This document shows, one piece after another, positions 44,470 through 52,799 of a stretch of 64,000 nucleotides of DNA. A model generated the notes under the pieces. The model was not told the DNA's origin, did no database searches, and was given only the letters and a program-made list of their open reading frames with translations. The DNA comes from Cellulophaga sp. RHA19 (GTDB lineage: Bacteria; Bacteroidota; Bacteroidia; Flavobacteriales; Flavobacteriaceae), in contig NZ_PHUL01000001.1 in NCBI RefSeq assembly GCF_002813425.1, forward strand, positions 124,001-188,000, given 5' to 3'. Every line of letters starts with the position of its first letter. Position 1 is the first letter of the stretch. Made by a program: the position numbers and the translations under genes.

Positions 44470-45330
44470 TTAATTTTTATTCTGGGGTATTCCGTTTAAT
44501 ATTTCTTTTATTTTGTTTGCGTTTTCCATTTCATCATAAATACCTTTAAAATTGTCTTCTTCAATCATTTTTTTAAAGGCATTTAAATTCTGAATATATT
44601 CTTCTAATGTTTCTAAAACATTGGTTTTATTCTGCTTAAAAATTGGCGTCCACATTGCTGGCGAACTTTTTGCCAAACGTACTGTACTCTCAAATCCACT
44701 GCCCGCCATATCAAATATATCACGTTCATTTTTTTCTTTCTCAATAACCGTCTTTCCTAACATAAAAGAGCTAATATGAGATAAATGAGACACGTATGCT
44801 ATGTGTTTATCATGCGCTTCTACATTCATATATCTTATACGCATTCCCATTTCTCTAAAAAGATCTAAAGCCTTTTCCTGCAACTTAAATGCTGTTTTTT
44901 CTACTTCACAAATAATATTTGTTTTGCCTTTAAACAGGTTTTCTATAGCTGCAGATGGTCCAGAAAATTCTGTTCCTGCAATTGGGTGGCACGCAATAAA
45001 ATTTCTTCTTTTAGGATGATTTTCTACTTGTTTACAAATTAAACCTTTAGTAGAACCCGCATCTAAAACAATAGCATCATCAGTAATTGCATCTAATATT
45101 TTTGGCAATTCTACCACCATAACATCTACAGGTATACTCACAATTACAACATCTGCCAATTCCAAGTCTTGATAACTTGCCTTTTGGTCTATTACACCTA
45201 AAGACAATGCTTCTTCTACGTGTGCATCATTAATATCTACACCATAAATTTTAGCATCAGCATTTATCCTTTTAATATCCTTGGCCATTGAGCCACCTAT
45301 TAATCCTATGCCAATTATAAATACGTTCAT
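44470..45330 (-). CDS. tyrA: prephenate dehydrogenase
   Basis: TyrA oxidises prephenate to 4-hydroxyphenylpyruvate for tyrosine synthesis. The N-terminal NAD-binding loop IIGIGLIGGSMA is at residues 5-16; CHPIAGTEFSGP near 118 and SHLSHISSFMLG near 184 carry substrate-binding His residues. Length is 286, the plain monofunctional form with no mutase or ACT domain. It lies 6 bp before the DAHP synthase/mutase gene and 70 bp after the aminotransferase. Confidence 0.95.
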   Translation of the reverse strand: MNVFIIGIGLIGGSMAKDIKRINADAKIYGVDINDAHVEEALSLGVIDQKASYQDLELADVVIVSIPVDVMVVELPKILDAITDDAIVLDAGSTKGLICKQVENHPKRRNFIACHPIAGTEFSGPSAAIENLFKGKTNIICEVEKTAFKLQEKALDLFREMGMRIRYMNVEAHDKHIAYVSHLSHISSFMLGKTVIEKEKNERDIFDMAGSGFESTVRLAKSSPAMWTPIFKQNKTNVLETLEEYIQNLNAFKKMIEEDNFKGIYDEMENANKIKEILNGIPQNKN

Positions 45331-45400
45331 TACTTATTTTATATGATACAAAAGCTATTGGTCGTAATACAAACTTTAACCAAACTCACTTTTAACTTCT

Positions 45401-46546
45401 TTATTTAAATCTACTTATTGCTTCTCTTATTTTTTCTTGTGTAACACATAAAGAAAAGCGTATATAACCTTCTCCATTACTACCAAAAATTGTTCCTGGC
45501 GTTATAAATACATCTTTACTATATAACACGTCATCTATAAACTCTTCTGATGAAACACTACCGGCTGGCAACTTTGCCCATACAAACATTCCTACTGCAT
45601 TTTTATCATAAGTACAATTTAATTTATCTGCTAACTGAAAAATTAAATCTCTACGGGTAGCGTATATTTTATTTAATTCTGCAAACCAATCTTTACTACT
45701 TTTTAATGCTGCAATAGCTCCTTTTTGTATGCCGTAAAACATACCAGAATCCATATTACTTTTTACTTTTAATACCGCGTTTAAATGTTCTGCGCTACCC
45801 AAAACCATACCCACACGCCAGCCTGCCATATTAAAAGTTTTACTAAGCGAGTTTAATTCTAAAGCACAATCTTTAGCATTTTCTATACTTAATATACTTG
45901 TTGGCGCATTGTTTAAAACAAAACTATATGGATTGTCATTTACCAATAAAATATTGTTTTTTAAAGCAAATGCAACTAGCTTCTGCAACTGTTCTTTTGT
46001 TGCAACAGCACCTGTAGGCATATGCGGGTAACATACCCACATTATTTTAACTTTAGATAAGTCTTGTTTCCCTAAGGCTTCTAAATCTGGAAACCAATTG
46101 TTATCTGCAACCAAATCATAACACTTAGGCTCTGCTCCTACTAAATTTGTTACAGATGTATATGTTGGGTAACCCGGATTAGGAATTAAAGCCGCATCAC
46201 CAACATTTAAAAAAGCCATACTAATGTGCAAAATACCTTCTTTAGAACCCATTAAAGGTAAAATTTCGGTTAACGGGTCTGCGGTAACATTAAAATTAGC
46301 CTTATAAAAAGATGCCATACTTTCTCTTAACTCTGGTAAGCCTTGGTAACTTTGGTATTGGTGTGCGCCTGCATCTTCTACTGCATTTTTTATAGCATCT
46401 ACCACTATTGTAGAAGGTGCTAAATCTGGACTACCAATTCCCATATTTATTATAGGTTTACCGTCTGCCATTAAACCACGTACTTCTCTAAGTTTTTTAG
46501 AAAAATAGTATTCTTGTATTTGTTCTAGTCTATCTGCAGTTTTCAT
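45401..46546 (-). CDS. pyridoxal-phosphate aminotransferase, probably aromatic
   Basis: A fold-type I class I/II aminotransferase of 381 residues. The PLP lysine is in NSLSKTFNMAGWRVGM near residue 235; NPGYPTYTS near 122, the NDNPYS segment near 203 and a C-terminal IRFSLCV (substrate-carboxylate Arg) are present. By sequence alone it could be aspartate, aromatic or LL-diaminopimelate aminotransferase; its place between pheA and tyrA, and under the aromatic attenuator, makes phenylpyruvate/hydroxyphenylpyruvate the likely substrates. The ATG overlaps the pheA stop by 4 bp. Confidence 0.9.
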   Translation of the reverse strand: MKTADRLEQIQEYYFSKKLREVRGLMADGKPIINMGIGSPDLAPSTIVVDAIKNAVEDAGAHQYQSYQGLPELRESMASFYKANFNVTADPLTEILPLMGSKEGILHISMAFLNVGDAALIPNPGYPTYTSVTNLVGAEPKCYDLVADNNWFPDLEALGKQDLSKVKIMWVCYPHMPTGAVATKEQLQKLVAFALKNNILLVNDNPYSFVLNNAPTSILSIENAKDCALELNSLSKTFNMAGWRVGMVLGSAEHLNAVLKVKSNMDSGMFYGIQKGAIAALKSSKDWFAELNKIYATRRDLIFQLADKLNCTYDKNAVGMFVWAKLPAGSVSSEEFIDDVLYSKDVFITPGTIFGSNGEGYIRFSLCVTQEKIREAISRFK

Positions 46547-47370
46547 TCTCTTCCGTTTTTGTATTCACCTAAAATTTTAAATTCTTCTGCCATTATCTCT
46601 AATAATGCTTTGGCTTTTTTATAGTCTTTATACTTTAAAAAAGTAACATCTACAAAGAACGAATACTTCCAAGGTTGTTCTATTACTGGTAGTGATTGTA
46701 TTTTTGTTAAGTTTAGGTTACAATCACTCATCACATTTAAAACGGCTGCCAAACTCCCACGCTTATGATCTAAAACAAAACGTAATGATGCCTTATTTAT
46801 CTCTTCCTCTGGCAACTCTTTATTTTCTTTTTTAAGAATGATAAAACGGGTTGCATTATTAGAAATAGTTTGTATTTCTGATGCTACAACTTCTAAATTG
46901 TATAATTCTGATGCAACTTTTGGCGCAATAGCCGCAATACCTTTTAAATTATCTTTTTCTATACGCTGTGCAGTTTCTGCAGTATCTACAGATTCTACCA
47001 ACTTAATGTGCGAGTACGCTTTTAAAAAATCTTTACACTGCAATAAAGCCATTGGGTGCGAGTGCACTTCTTTTATATCTTCAATTTTTTGACCTTTTAA
47101 AGCCATTAAATGATGATGAATATTAAGATAGTGCTCACCAATAATATGTAAATCGTTATTGTAAACAAGCGCATAATTAGGAATTATAGAACCCGCAATA
47201 GAGTTTTCTATAGCCATAACCGCCTTGTCTGCGTAACCAGTCATTAGTTGGTGAATTAACTCATCAAAAGAAAGACATTCTACCAACTGCACATCCTCAC
47301 CAAAAAACTCATTAGCTACTTGGTGGTGATTAGACCCCTTTATACCTTGTATTGCAATTTTTAATGCCAT
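46543..47370 (-). CDS. pheA: prephenate dehydratase
   Basis: PheA converts prephenate to phenylpyruvate for phenylalanine synthesis. The catalytic domain (about 1-180) shows IAIQGIKGSNHHQVANEFF at the start, AVMAIENSIAGSI near 50, HSHPMALLQC near 103 and the NNATRFIIL motif near 170 containing the active Thr. An ACT regulatory domain (about 195-270) follows. The motif ESRP is here replaced by the KIQSLPVIEQPW segment (GALxxxLxxF, ESRP positions weakened), so feedback inhibition may be altered. Length is 275, with no chorismate mutase domain. It is the first structural gene behind the leader-peptide attenuator. Confidence 0.95.
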   Translation of the reverse strand: MALKIAIQGIKGSNHHQVANEFFGEDVQLVECLSFDELIHQLMTGYADKAVMAIENSIAGSIIPNYALVYNNDLHIIGEHYLNIHHHLMALKGQKIEDIKEVHSHPMALLQCKDFLKAYSHIKLVESVDTAETAQRIEKDNLKGIAAIAPKVASELYNLEVVASEIQTISNNATRFIILKKENKELPEEEINKASLRFVLDHKRGSLAAVLNVMSDCNLNLTKIQSLPVIEQPWKYSFFVDVTFLKYKDYKKAKALLEIMAEEFKILGEYKNGRE

Positions 47371-47405
47371 TTCTTTTTATCTACTTAAACGTCAATTTTT
47401 CACAT

Positions 47406-47434
47406 AAAAAAAGTCCCGTTATATACGGGACTTT
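47406..47434 (-). terminator. attenuator terminator of the aromatic operon
   Basis: On the minus strand AAAGTCCCGT pairs with ACGGGACTTT (10 bp; plus positions 47425-47434 and 47410-47419) around a 5-nt loop, followed by a run of seven T. It lies 26 bp after the leader-peptide stop and 36 bp before pheA. The left arm AGTCCCG can instead pair with CGGGACT inside the leader (47467-47473), which would prevent the terminator from forming. Confidence 0.92.
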
Positions 47435-47459
47435 AATTTATATCTATATTTAAAATATA

Positions 47460-47531
47460 CTACAACAGTCCCGCACCTCTCTTAAAAAAGAAGTAAAAAT
47501 AAAAACCGTTCCAGAAATATCTTGTATTCAT
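47460..47531 (-). CDS. Phe/Tyr/Trp-rich leader peptide of the aromatic operon
   Basis: A 23-codon ORF from ATG (47531) to TAG (47460), too short for normal gene calls. Residues 4-7 are R-Y-F-W and residues 10-16 are F-Y-F-Y-F-F-F, so 10 of 23 codons are aromatic (6 Phe, 3 Tyr, 1 Trp). Codons 20-22 (GCG GGA CTG) contain CGGGACT, the antiterminator strand. A ribosome stalled on uncharged tRNA-Phe or tRNA-Tyr would leave that strand free; one that reaches the stop would cover it and let the terminator at 47406-47434 form. No strong Shine-Dalgarno is seen, as is usual in this phylum. Confidence 0.93.
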   Translation of the reverse strand: MNTRYFWNGFYFYFFFKRGAGLL

Positions 47532-47534
47532 TAT

Positions 47535-47759
47535 TCTTGTATTATACGGCTAAGGTAATTATTAAATTTAAAAAACAAATTTTATTATTATTTTTTTTCA
47601 CTCTTCTCACATTATTTAATATAACCATAATTTTTTTAACAAATAATTAAGATATCAATTTTTTAAAACGTTAAAATTCCGTTAATCGTAATTGGCTTAA
47701 CACCAAAAAAAGGCTTATAATTCCTATTCCTTTTAAAAACAAAATCCACTTATTTACGT
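47535..47759. other. intergenic region between the aromatic operon and gldA
   Basis: About 225 bp of very AT-rich sequence between divergent transcripts. I see no ORF with support. The promoter for the aromatic leader should lie here on the minus strand (TATAATAC at 47544-47551 is one candidate for an AT-rich -7 region), but there is no exact TAnnTTTG match for it. Confidence 0.4.
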
Positions 47760-47767
47760 TATTTTTG
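47760..47767 (+). promoter_or_regulatory. gldA promoter -7 box
   Basis: TATTTTTG matches TAnnTTTG, 15 bp before the ATG at 47783. It overlaps the in-frame TTG at 47765, which is therefore rejected as the start. Confidence 0.55.
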
Positions 47768-47782
47768 ATAAAAAATATAAGT

Positions 47783-48673
47783 ATGTCTATTTCCGTACAA
47801 AACATCAGTAAAACTTTTGGAAGCCAAAAAGCATTAGATAACGTTTCTTTCGCCATAAATAAGGGAGAAATTGTTGGCTTTTTAGGCCCTAATGGAGCTG
47901 GTAAGTCTACACTTATGAAAGTACTTACTACTTATATTTTAGCAGATAGCGGAGAAGCTGCTGTAAACGAATTTAGTGTTGCAGACAGAATTAACGTTCA
48001 AAAAAGTATTGGATACTTACCAGAGCACAATCCTTTGTACTTAGATATGTATGTAAAAGAATATTTGGCTTTTAACGCAAACGTATATAAGGTATCTAAA
48101 GCAAGAATTGAAGAAGTTATAGAACAAACTGGCTTAACACCTGAAGCACACAAAAAAATAGACCAACTATCTAAAGGATACAGACAACGTGTTGGTTTAG
48201 CTGCTGCTTTACTGCACAATCCTGAAGTTTTAATTTTAGATGAACCTACAACTGGTTTAGACCCTAATCAATTATTAGAAATACGTAAACTGATTAAAGA
48301 GATTGGCAAAGAAAAAACCATTTTACTATCTACCCATATTATGAAAGAGGTAGAAGCCGTTTGCGACCGTGTTGTAATTATTAACAAAGGTGTAGTTGTA
48401 GCCGATAAAAAATTAACTGACTTAAGAGACGCTAAAGAACAAATTATAGAAGTAGAATTTGATTATAGGGTTGAAGAGCAATTACTAAACAGGTTGCCAA
48501 ATGTGGTTGCTGTTAAAAACACTGCTGGTTTTGTGTATGAAATTACTTTTAATACAGATGTAGATATGCGCCCTGCTGTATTTGACTTTGCTCACGACAA
48601 CGAATTAAAAACACTACAACTTAGCCGTAAAAACAAAAACTTAGAAAGTTTATTTACTGAGATTACAAGGTAG
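47783..48673 (+). CDS. gldA: gliding motility ABC transporter ATP-binding protein GldA
   Basis: A 296-residue ABC ATPase. The Walker A GPNGAGKST is at residues 35-43, the Q-loop is in YLPEHNPLYLDMYVKEYL near 80, the signature LSKGYRQRVGLAAALLHNP is near 131, Walker B LILDEPTTGLDPN follows and the switch His is in LLSTHIMKEVEA. In Flavobacterium, GldA pairs with membrane components GldF and GldG and is needed for gliding; those genes are not in this window, which is normal. The distinction from other ABC ATPases rests on overall resemblance and on gldB/gldC nearby. The end overlaps the convergent serine hydrolase gene by 11 bp. Confidence 0.88.
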   Translation: MSISVQNISKTFGSQKALDNVSFAINKGEIVGFLGPNGAGKSTLMKVLTTYILADSGEAAVNEFSVADRINVQKSIGYLPEHNPLYLDMYVKEYLAFNANVYKVSKARIEEVIEQTGLTPEAHKKIDQLSKGYRQRVGLAAALLHNPEVLILDEPTTGLDPNQLLEIRKLIKEIGKEKTILLSTHIMKEVEAVCDRVVIINKGVVVADKKLTDLRDAKEQIIEVEFDYRVEEQLLNRLPNVVAVKNTAGFVYEITFNTDVDMRPAVFDFAHDNELKTLQLSRKNKNLESLFTEITR

Positions 48674-49751
48674 ACTCATTTGCTTTTTCTACAAACTCCA
48701 ATACAATTTCATCTAAAACATCTTGTATATTAGGATTTGTACAATTGGTTAGTATGCTTATTACTAAACCTTGTTTAGGGTACACAAAAAAGTTAGAGTA
48801 GCCGCCTACGCCATTACCAATATGACCATAGTACGCATTACCTTTTTTATCTGTGCTTACTTGCCAACCTAAACCGTAGTAGGTAGACTCACCATTTACT
48901 TCTTGCGCCGTTAAAAATTGTTGCTGTGTTGTTTCTTGTAAAAAATTACCTTTTAAATATGCGTTTCCTAGTTTTACAATATCTGTAGTTGTAGATAAAA
49001 ATCCGCCGCCAGCAAGCTTGTAATAATTATTTACTTCTAATGCTTTTCTAAAACCAAGTCTTTTTTGAGAGTAAAACTGAGTAATACCTTTTACAAAGCT
49101 CCCTTTTACCTCTGCATATGTATTTTGCATTTGCAAAGGCTCTAAAACTTTTTTTTGCACATATTCTTCAAAAGGTACACCACTTGCCTCTTGCATAACT
49201 AATGACAATAAAACCCAATCATAACTATTGTAATGGTAATTTATTCCTGGTTTAAAAAGTAAATCATCACCCTTAAAAATAGCAATACTCTCTTTAATAG
49301 TATATGGCATATTTAAACCATACTCTTTACCTTTGTAACCACGTATACCTGCGGTATGACTAGCCAATTGCCTAATTGTAAAGTCGTACTTTTTTTTAGG
49401 ATAATAAGGAACATAGGTATAAAAAGACTCTTCCAAATCTATTAAACCATCTTGCACCATAATAGCTAATGCAGTTGCTGCAATGGGTTTAGACACACTA
49501 GCAATTCTAAATACAGAATCGTCTGGGTTTATAGGTGTTTTATTATCTAAGTTAGAAAACCCATATCCCTTATTAAAAATAGTTTTATTGTGTTGTGTAG
49601 CCTTAATTGCAATACCTGGAATTTTGGAATTATTTACCAACGATTGCAGTAACTCATCAACCTTACTGTAATTAATATTATTAGCAACACCATTATCTTT
49701 AGAACTGCTAATTCTTTTTGTAAAATAAGATAAGAATCTTTTAAAACTCAA
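48663..49751 (-). CDS. class C beta-lactamase-fold serine hydrolase
   Basis: A 362-residue protein of the penicillin-binding-protein/class C beta-lactamase superfamily (Beta-lactamase domain, about 35-350). The nucleophile motif SxxK is SVSK near residue 83-86. The second motif, normally YxN in FxYSNxGYxLL, reads YNSYDWVLL, with Ser in the Asn place. The third is HIGNGVGG near 318. There is no signal peptide by eye; the basic N-terminus KRFLSYFTKR is short. Likely a peptidase or esterase rather than a true beta-lactamase. The start is a TTG (49751); no ATG is near. The gene overlaps gldA tail to tail by 11 bp. Confidence 0.85.
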   Translation of the reverse strand: MSFKRFLSYFTKRISSSKDNGVANNINYSKVDELLQSLVNNSKIPGIAIKATQHNKTIFNKGYGFSNLDNKTPINPDDSVFRIASVSKPIAATALAIMVQDGLIDLEESFYTYVPYYPKKKYDFTIRQLASHTAGIRGYKGKEYGLNMPYTIKESIAIFKGDDLLFKPGINYHYNSYDWVLLSLVMQEASGVPFEEYVQKKVLEPLQMQNTYAEVKGSFVKGITQFYSQKRLGFRKALEVNNYYKLAGGGFLSTTTDIVKLGNAYLKGNFLQETTQQQFLTAQEVNGESTYYGLGWQVSTDKKGNAYYGHIGNGVGGYSNFFVYPKQGLVISILTNCTNPNIQDVLDEIVLEFVEKANESTL

Positions 49752-49770
49752 TGTAAAGCAACTTTAGTTA

Positions 49771-50577
49771 TTACTCTTTAAAGATAAGCTTTCCTTTGTA
49801 AAGCTCTTCTACATTTATATTAGCTGGCTTATAATAACTAATAACATCACCAACACCTCTAATTGTACCAGAAATACTCTCTTGCGGATTTACCAATATA
49901 TCATTAGAGCTTCTGTGGTTTACATTTATACTTTTAGTTATTAAATTTTCTGCATTAAGCCTAGAGTCACCTGCTGCAAAAACAACATTTAAACTTTCTG
50001 CCGTTCCTTTCAAATCAAAATAAGCAGCACCGTTAGAAACTATAGACACTTTAGTATCTAACAACTCTAAAGTAAAAGATCCGGTAGTAAAGTCTGCTTC
50101 AGAATCTCCAAAATCTTCAGATAAAAGAGCTAAACTTGGATAACTTAAAACCCCATCACTACTAATATCAAAACCAGTACTACTACGTATAGATGTTAAG
50201 TTTGGTGCGGTAACATAAAAAGTAGTTAAACCATAGTCTCTAGTATAATTACATCCGTTTGTATTGGTAAGTATCAATTTACCATCTACAACTTTAGCAT
50301 CAATATCACTACGCAAATATTCTCCTGTTTCTACCTCAACTTTTTGTACTGGACCTTCCTTTATAACTAAAGCTGAATTTTCAAAAACAGTAATAGTTGT
50401 AAAAGGTTCTACCACAATTTCTTCTCTTATGGTATCTCCTGCATTCTGAAAACAATCAGATGCATTTTCGCTATTGCAACCATACACTAAAACAAGTGTT
50501 AAAGTGTATAGCAAAATTGATTTACTTGTAATTTGCAATCCTATATTTTTAATCTGTCTTCTTGTAATCATCTTCAT
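49771..50577 (-). CDS. DUF2807 (GIN-type) lipoprotein
   Basis: A 268-residue protein with a signal peptide and lipobox (VYGC) near residue 35, followed by a right-handed beta-helix-like domain of the DUF2807 family: repeated short strands such as TITVFENSALVIKEGP, VEVETGEYLRSD and GSFTLELLDTKVSIVSNG. Function is unknown; the family is common and expanded in Bacteroidota envelopes. I set the start at the ATG at 50577 (MKMITRRQ); the longer reading frame to 50631 would run into the preceding gene. It lies 4 bp after the PagL-like gene. Confidence 0.82.
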   Translation of the reverse strand: MKMITRRQIKNIGLQITSKSILLYTLTLVLVYGCNSENASDCFQNAGDTIREEIVVEPFTTITVFENSALVIKEGPVQKVEVETGEYLRSDIDAKVVDGKLILTNTNGCNYTRDYGLTTFYVTAPNLTSIRSSTGFDISSDGVLSYPSLALLSEDFGDSEADFTTGSFTLELLDTKVSIVSNGAAYFDLKGTAESLNVVFAAGDSRLNAENLITKSINVNHRSSNDILVNPQESISGTIRGVGDVISYYKPANINVEELYKGKLIFKE

Positions 50578-50581
50578 ATTT

Positions 50582-51670
50582 TTAAAAACGGATTCCAACT
50601 CCAAATTCCACTGCCTCTGCTTTAGCTGCATGAGATTTTAAAGTTACAGCTGCAAACATTTTATCGCCAAAGTAACGTTTCAATCCCATTCTATTGTACA
50701 TTCTTCCTTCAAAATCAAACGGATAATACACATAATAACCTAACTGTGTTACTACAGACATTTGGTTAATATATAACTCGTGACCAACAAAAACACCTAC
50801 ACGTTTATAATCGTCATTAGCATCTACATTTTTCTCTGGAAAAGCAATAGAATTGTATGTTATTAACTCCTTTAAAAACTTAGAAAAGAAAACATCTGCA
50901 CCTAACTGAAACCCACTTTTTCTTCCAATTCTTTTATCTGCATAAGCCGATAAAATATAAAAAGGAGACTGTCCTAAACCAATAACATCACTCTCATTAA
51001 CACCTCCTCTAAAGGCAACATTTAAATGTATAGGTTGGTTGTAATTTGTAGTATCTGTAATGGTCTTATATGGTAATTTCTCACCTCCATCTAAGTCATA
51101 CGTTAAACCTGCATTTAATGCAATGGTGTTTGTAGATGTATTTGGCGCCTTAAAATTTGCATTAGAATAGTGTACCAATGTTAGCCCGGCTTTAAAACCC
51201 AAACCTTTATAAATATTTTCTTTATGGTAATTAACCATTGCGTAAGTACTACTTAAAATATCAGACCCATATGCATTGTTTCTAAAGTTAGTTACTTTAT
51301 CATAAGGGTTTGTAGTATAGGCAATACCTTGCCCCACTCTAAGCTGTACATTTCTTTTAAAAAAATAGAAGTTATAATGTGCATACGCACCATAGTTTTT
51401 ACCCAAGGTGCTATTATTCATATCTTGGTAAATAAACGAGTACCCTAAATCTGGATAATTATACAATTGTTCCCAAGCCTCATCTCCAAAAGTTTTTTTA
51501 TTGTAACTTAAAATTAAACCAGCCGGATGCGCAGATATTAAGTGTGCAATACTATTATTATGTAATGCAATAGAGCCGTAAAACTGACTAGCATCTATTA
51601 CTATTTTACTTTTCTGCTGGGCAAAACATCCCACAGAAAACAAAGCAACAAAAAGGATTCTTATATTCAT
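50582..51670 (-). CDS. acyloxyacyl hydrolase / PagL-like outer-membrane protein
   Basis: A 362-residue exported protein with signal peptide ending GCFAQ. The middle and end show beta-barrel strands with aromatic girdles (AYAHYNFYFFKRNVQLRVG, GYYVYYPFDFEGRMYNRMGL) and a C-terminal VEFGVGIRF ending in Phe. The architecture fits the acyloxyacyl hydrolase (lipid A deacylase PagL-like) family often found in Flavobacteriaceae; the catalytic His-Ser pair would be in the segment around ALHNNSIAHL or LTLVHYSN (HYSN). The ATG at 51670 is chosen because the promoter box covers the sequence before it. The DUF2807 gene follows by 4 bp. Confidence 0.8.
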   Translation of the reverse strand: MNIRILFVALFSVGCFAQQKSKIVIDASQFYGSIALHNNSIAHLISAHPAGLILSYNKKTFGDEAWEQLYNYPDLGYSFIYQDMNNSTLGKNYGAYAHYNFYFFKRNVQLRVGQGIAYTTNPYDKVTNFRNNAYGSDILSSTYAMVNYHKENIYKGLGFKAGLTLVHYSNANFKAPNTSTNTIALNAGLTYDLDGGEKLPYKTITDTTNYNQPIHLNVAFRGGVNESDVIGLGQSPFYILSAYADKRIGRKSGFQLGADVFFSKFLKELITYNSIAFPEKNVDANDDYKRVGVFVGHELYINQMSVVTQLGYYVYYPFDFEGRMYNRMGLKRYFGDKMFAAVTLKSHAAKAEAVEFGVGIRF

Positions 51671-51676
51671 TGCGTG

Positions 51677-51706
51677 CAAAAATAGCAATTTTACATCCAC
51701 AGCAAA
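51677..51706 (-). promoter_or_regulatory. promoter TTTG-N18-TATTTTTG
   Basis: The minus strand carries a -33 TTTG (51703-51706), an 18-nt spacer and an exact -7 box TATTTTTG (51677-51684): the complete Bacteroidota housekeeping promoter. The predicted start is only 2-4 bp before the ATG at 51670, so the mRNA would be leaderless or nearly so. Confidence 0.78.
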
Positions 51707-51732
51707 TCTTTATAAGCTAATACTTACAAAAT

Positions 51733-52686
51733 TTAAAAAAGTTCCTTTGATATTGCCTTAATATTATCAGACTTACCCATAGAGTAGTAGTGCAATACAG
51801 GTACACCTGCTGCTTTTAACTCCTTAGATTGTTGCACTGCCCAATCTATACCAACTTGGCGTACTGCTTTATTATCCTTACAGTCTTCAACAGCATCTAC
51901 TAAATCTTGTGGCACATCAATTTTAAAAACTTGTGGTAGTAATTGTAAATGTTTTTTAACAGCAATTGGTTTTATACCTGGTATAATTGGCACATTAATT
52001 CCAAAATCTTTAGCTGCTTTTACAAACTCAAAATACTTATTATTATCAAAAAACATTTGTGTAACTACGTAATCTGCACCTGCATCTACTTTTTGTTTTA
52101 AGCGTTTTAAGTCTGTTAATAAAGATGGTGCTTCCATATGCTTTTCTGGGTAACCTGCAACCCCAATACAAAAATCAGCACAATTATCGGTCTCTATAAC
52201 CTCATGTAAGTAAGATCCGCAATTAAGTTTCTGTATTTGATCTACCAAACTAACCGCATATTTATGCCCTCCTTTTGTAGGTTCAAAATACTGCTCTTCT
52301 CGCATAGCATCTCCTCGTAATGCCATAACATTATCAATACCCAAATAATGGCAATCTACTAACAAATACTCGGTTTCTTCTCTAGTAAAACCACCACATA
52401 AAACATGTGGCACGGTATCTACATCATATTTATGTTTTATAGACGCGCAAATACCTACCGTCCCCGGACGCATACGTGTAAGTTTTTTATCTAACAAACC
52501 ATCACGGTCTATATAAATATACTCTTCTCTAGACGTAGTAACATCTATAAAGGGTGGTTTAAACTCCATTAAAGGATCTATATTTCCGTACAATTCCTGA
52601 ATATTTCTACCCTTTACAGGCGGTATAATCTCAAAAGAAAACAATGTTTTTCCGTTTGCGTTTTTAATATGGTCGGTTACTTTCAT
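51733..52686 (-). CDS. metF: 5,10-methylenetetrahydrofolate reductase
   Basis: MetF reduces methylene-THF to 5-methyl-THF, the methyl donor for methionine synthase; it is an FAD-binding TIM barrel. Visible are FSFEIIPPVKG with the catalytic Glu near residue 19, a DVTTSREE segment near 50, the VMALRGD motif near 121 and QMFFDNNKYFEF near 206. Length is 317. It is the third gene of the riboswitch-controlled methionine operon, 113 bp after metH2; the gap holds a repeat with a hairpin. Confidence 0.95.
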   Translation of the reverse strand: MKVTDHIKNANGKTLFSFEIIPPVKGRNIQELYGNIDPLMEFKPPFIDVTTSREEYIYIDRDGLLDKKLTRMRPGTVGICASIKHKYDVDTVPHVLCGGFTREETEYLLVDCHYLGIDNVMALRGDAMREEQYFEPTKGGHKYAVSLVDQIQKLNCGSYLHEVIETDNCADFCIGVAGYPEKHMEAPSLLTDLKRLKQKVDAGADYVVTQMFFDNNKYFEFVKAAKDFGINVPIIPGIKPIAVKKHLQLLPQVFKIDVPQDLVDAVEDCKDNKAVRQVGIDWAVQQSKELKAAGVPVLHYYSMGKSDNIKAISKELF

Positions 52687-52699
52687 TTTTATATTTTTT

Positions 52700-52795
52700 T
52701 GGCGTTCCTACGGTCGGGCTTTCGGTAGTCGCTTTTTATGGCAAAAAAACCATAAAAGAGCTTCAACAATACCTTAATCCCTAACGCATCAACAA
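52700..52795. repeat. degenerate intergenic repeat, copy A
   Basis: This stretch between metH2 and metF shares its order of motifs with 56520-56612 in the opposite reading: a GGCTTT... segment, a hairpin core and a common end TCCCTAACGCA. The hairpin GCTTTTTATGG/CCATAAAAGAGC is at 52731-52761. I recall similar elements ending CAATCCCTAACGC as dispersed intergenic repeats in many Flavobacteriaceae genomes. It has no ORF. Confidence 0.6.
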
Positions 52796-52799
52796 AACT

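Noticed and set aside
46543..47370. pheA as a fused chorismate mutase/prephenate dehydratase
   Set aside because: The protein begins directly with the dehydratase domain; the mutase domain of this operon is instead fused to the DAHP synthase at 43381-44463.
47671..47856. 61-codon minus-strand frame overlapping the gldA start
   Set aside because: It overlaps the gldA promoter and coding start on the opposite strand and has no recognisable feature.
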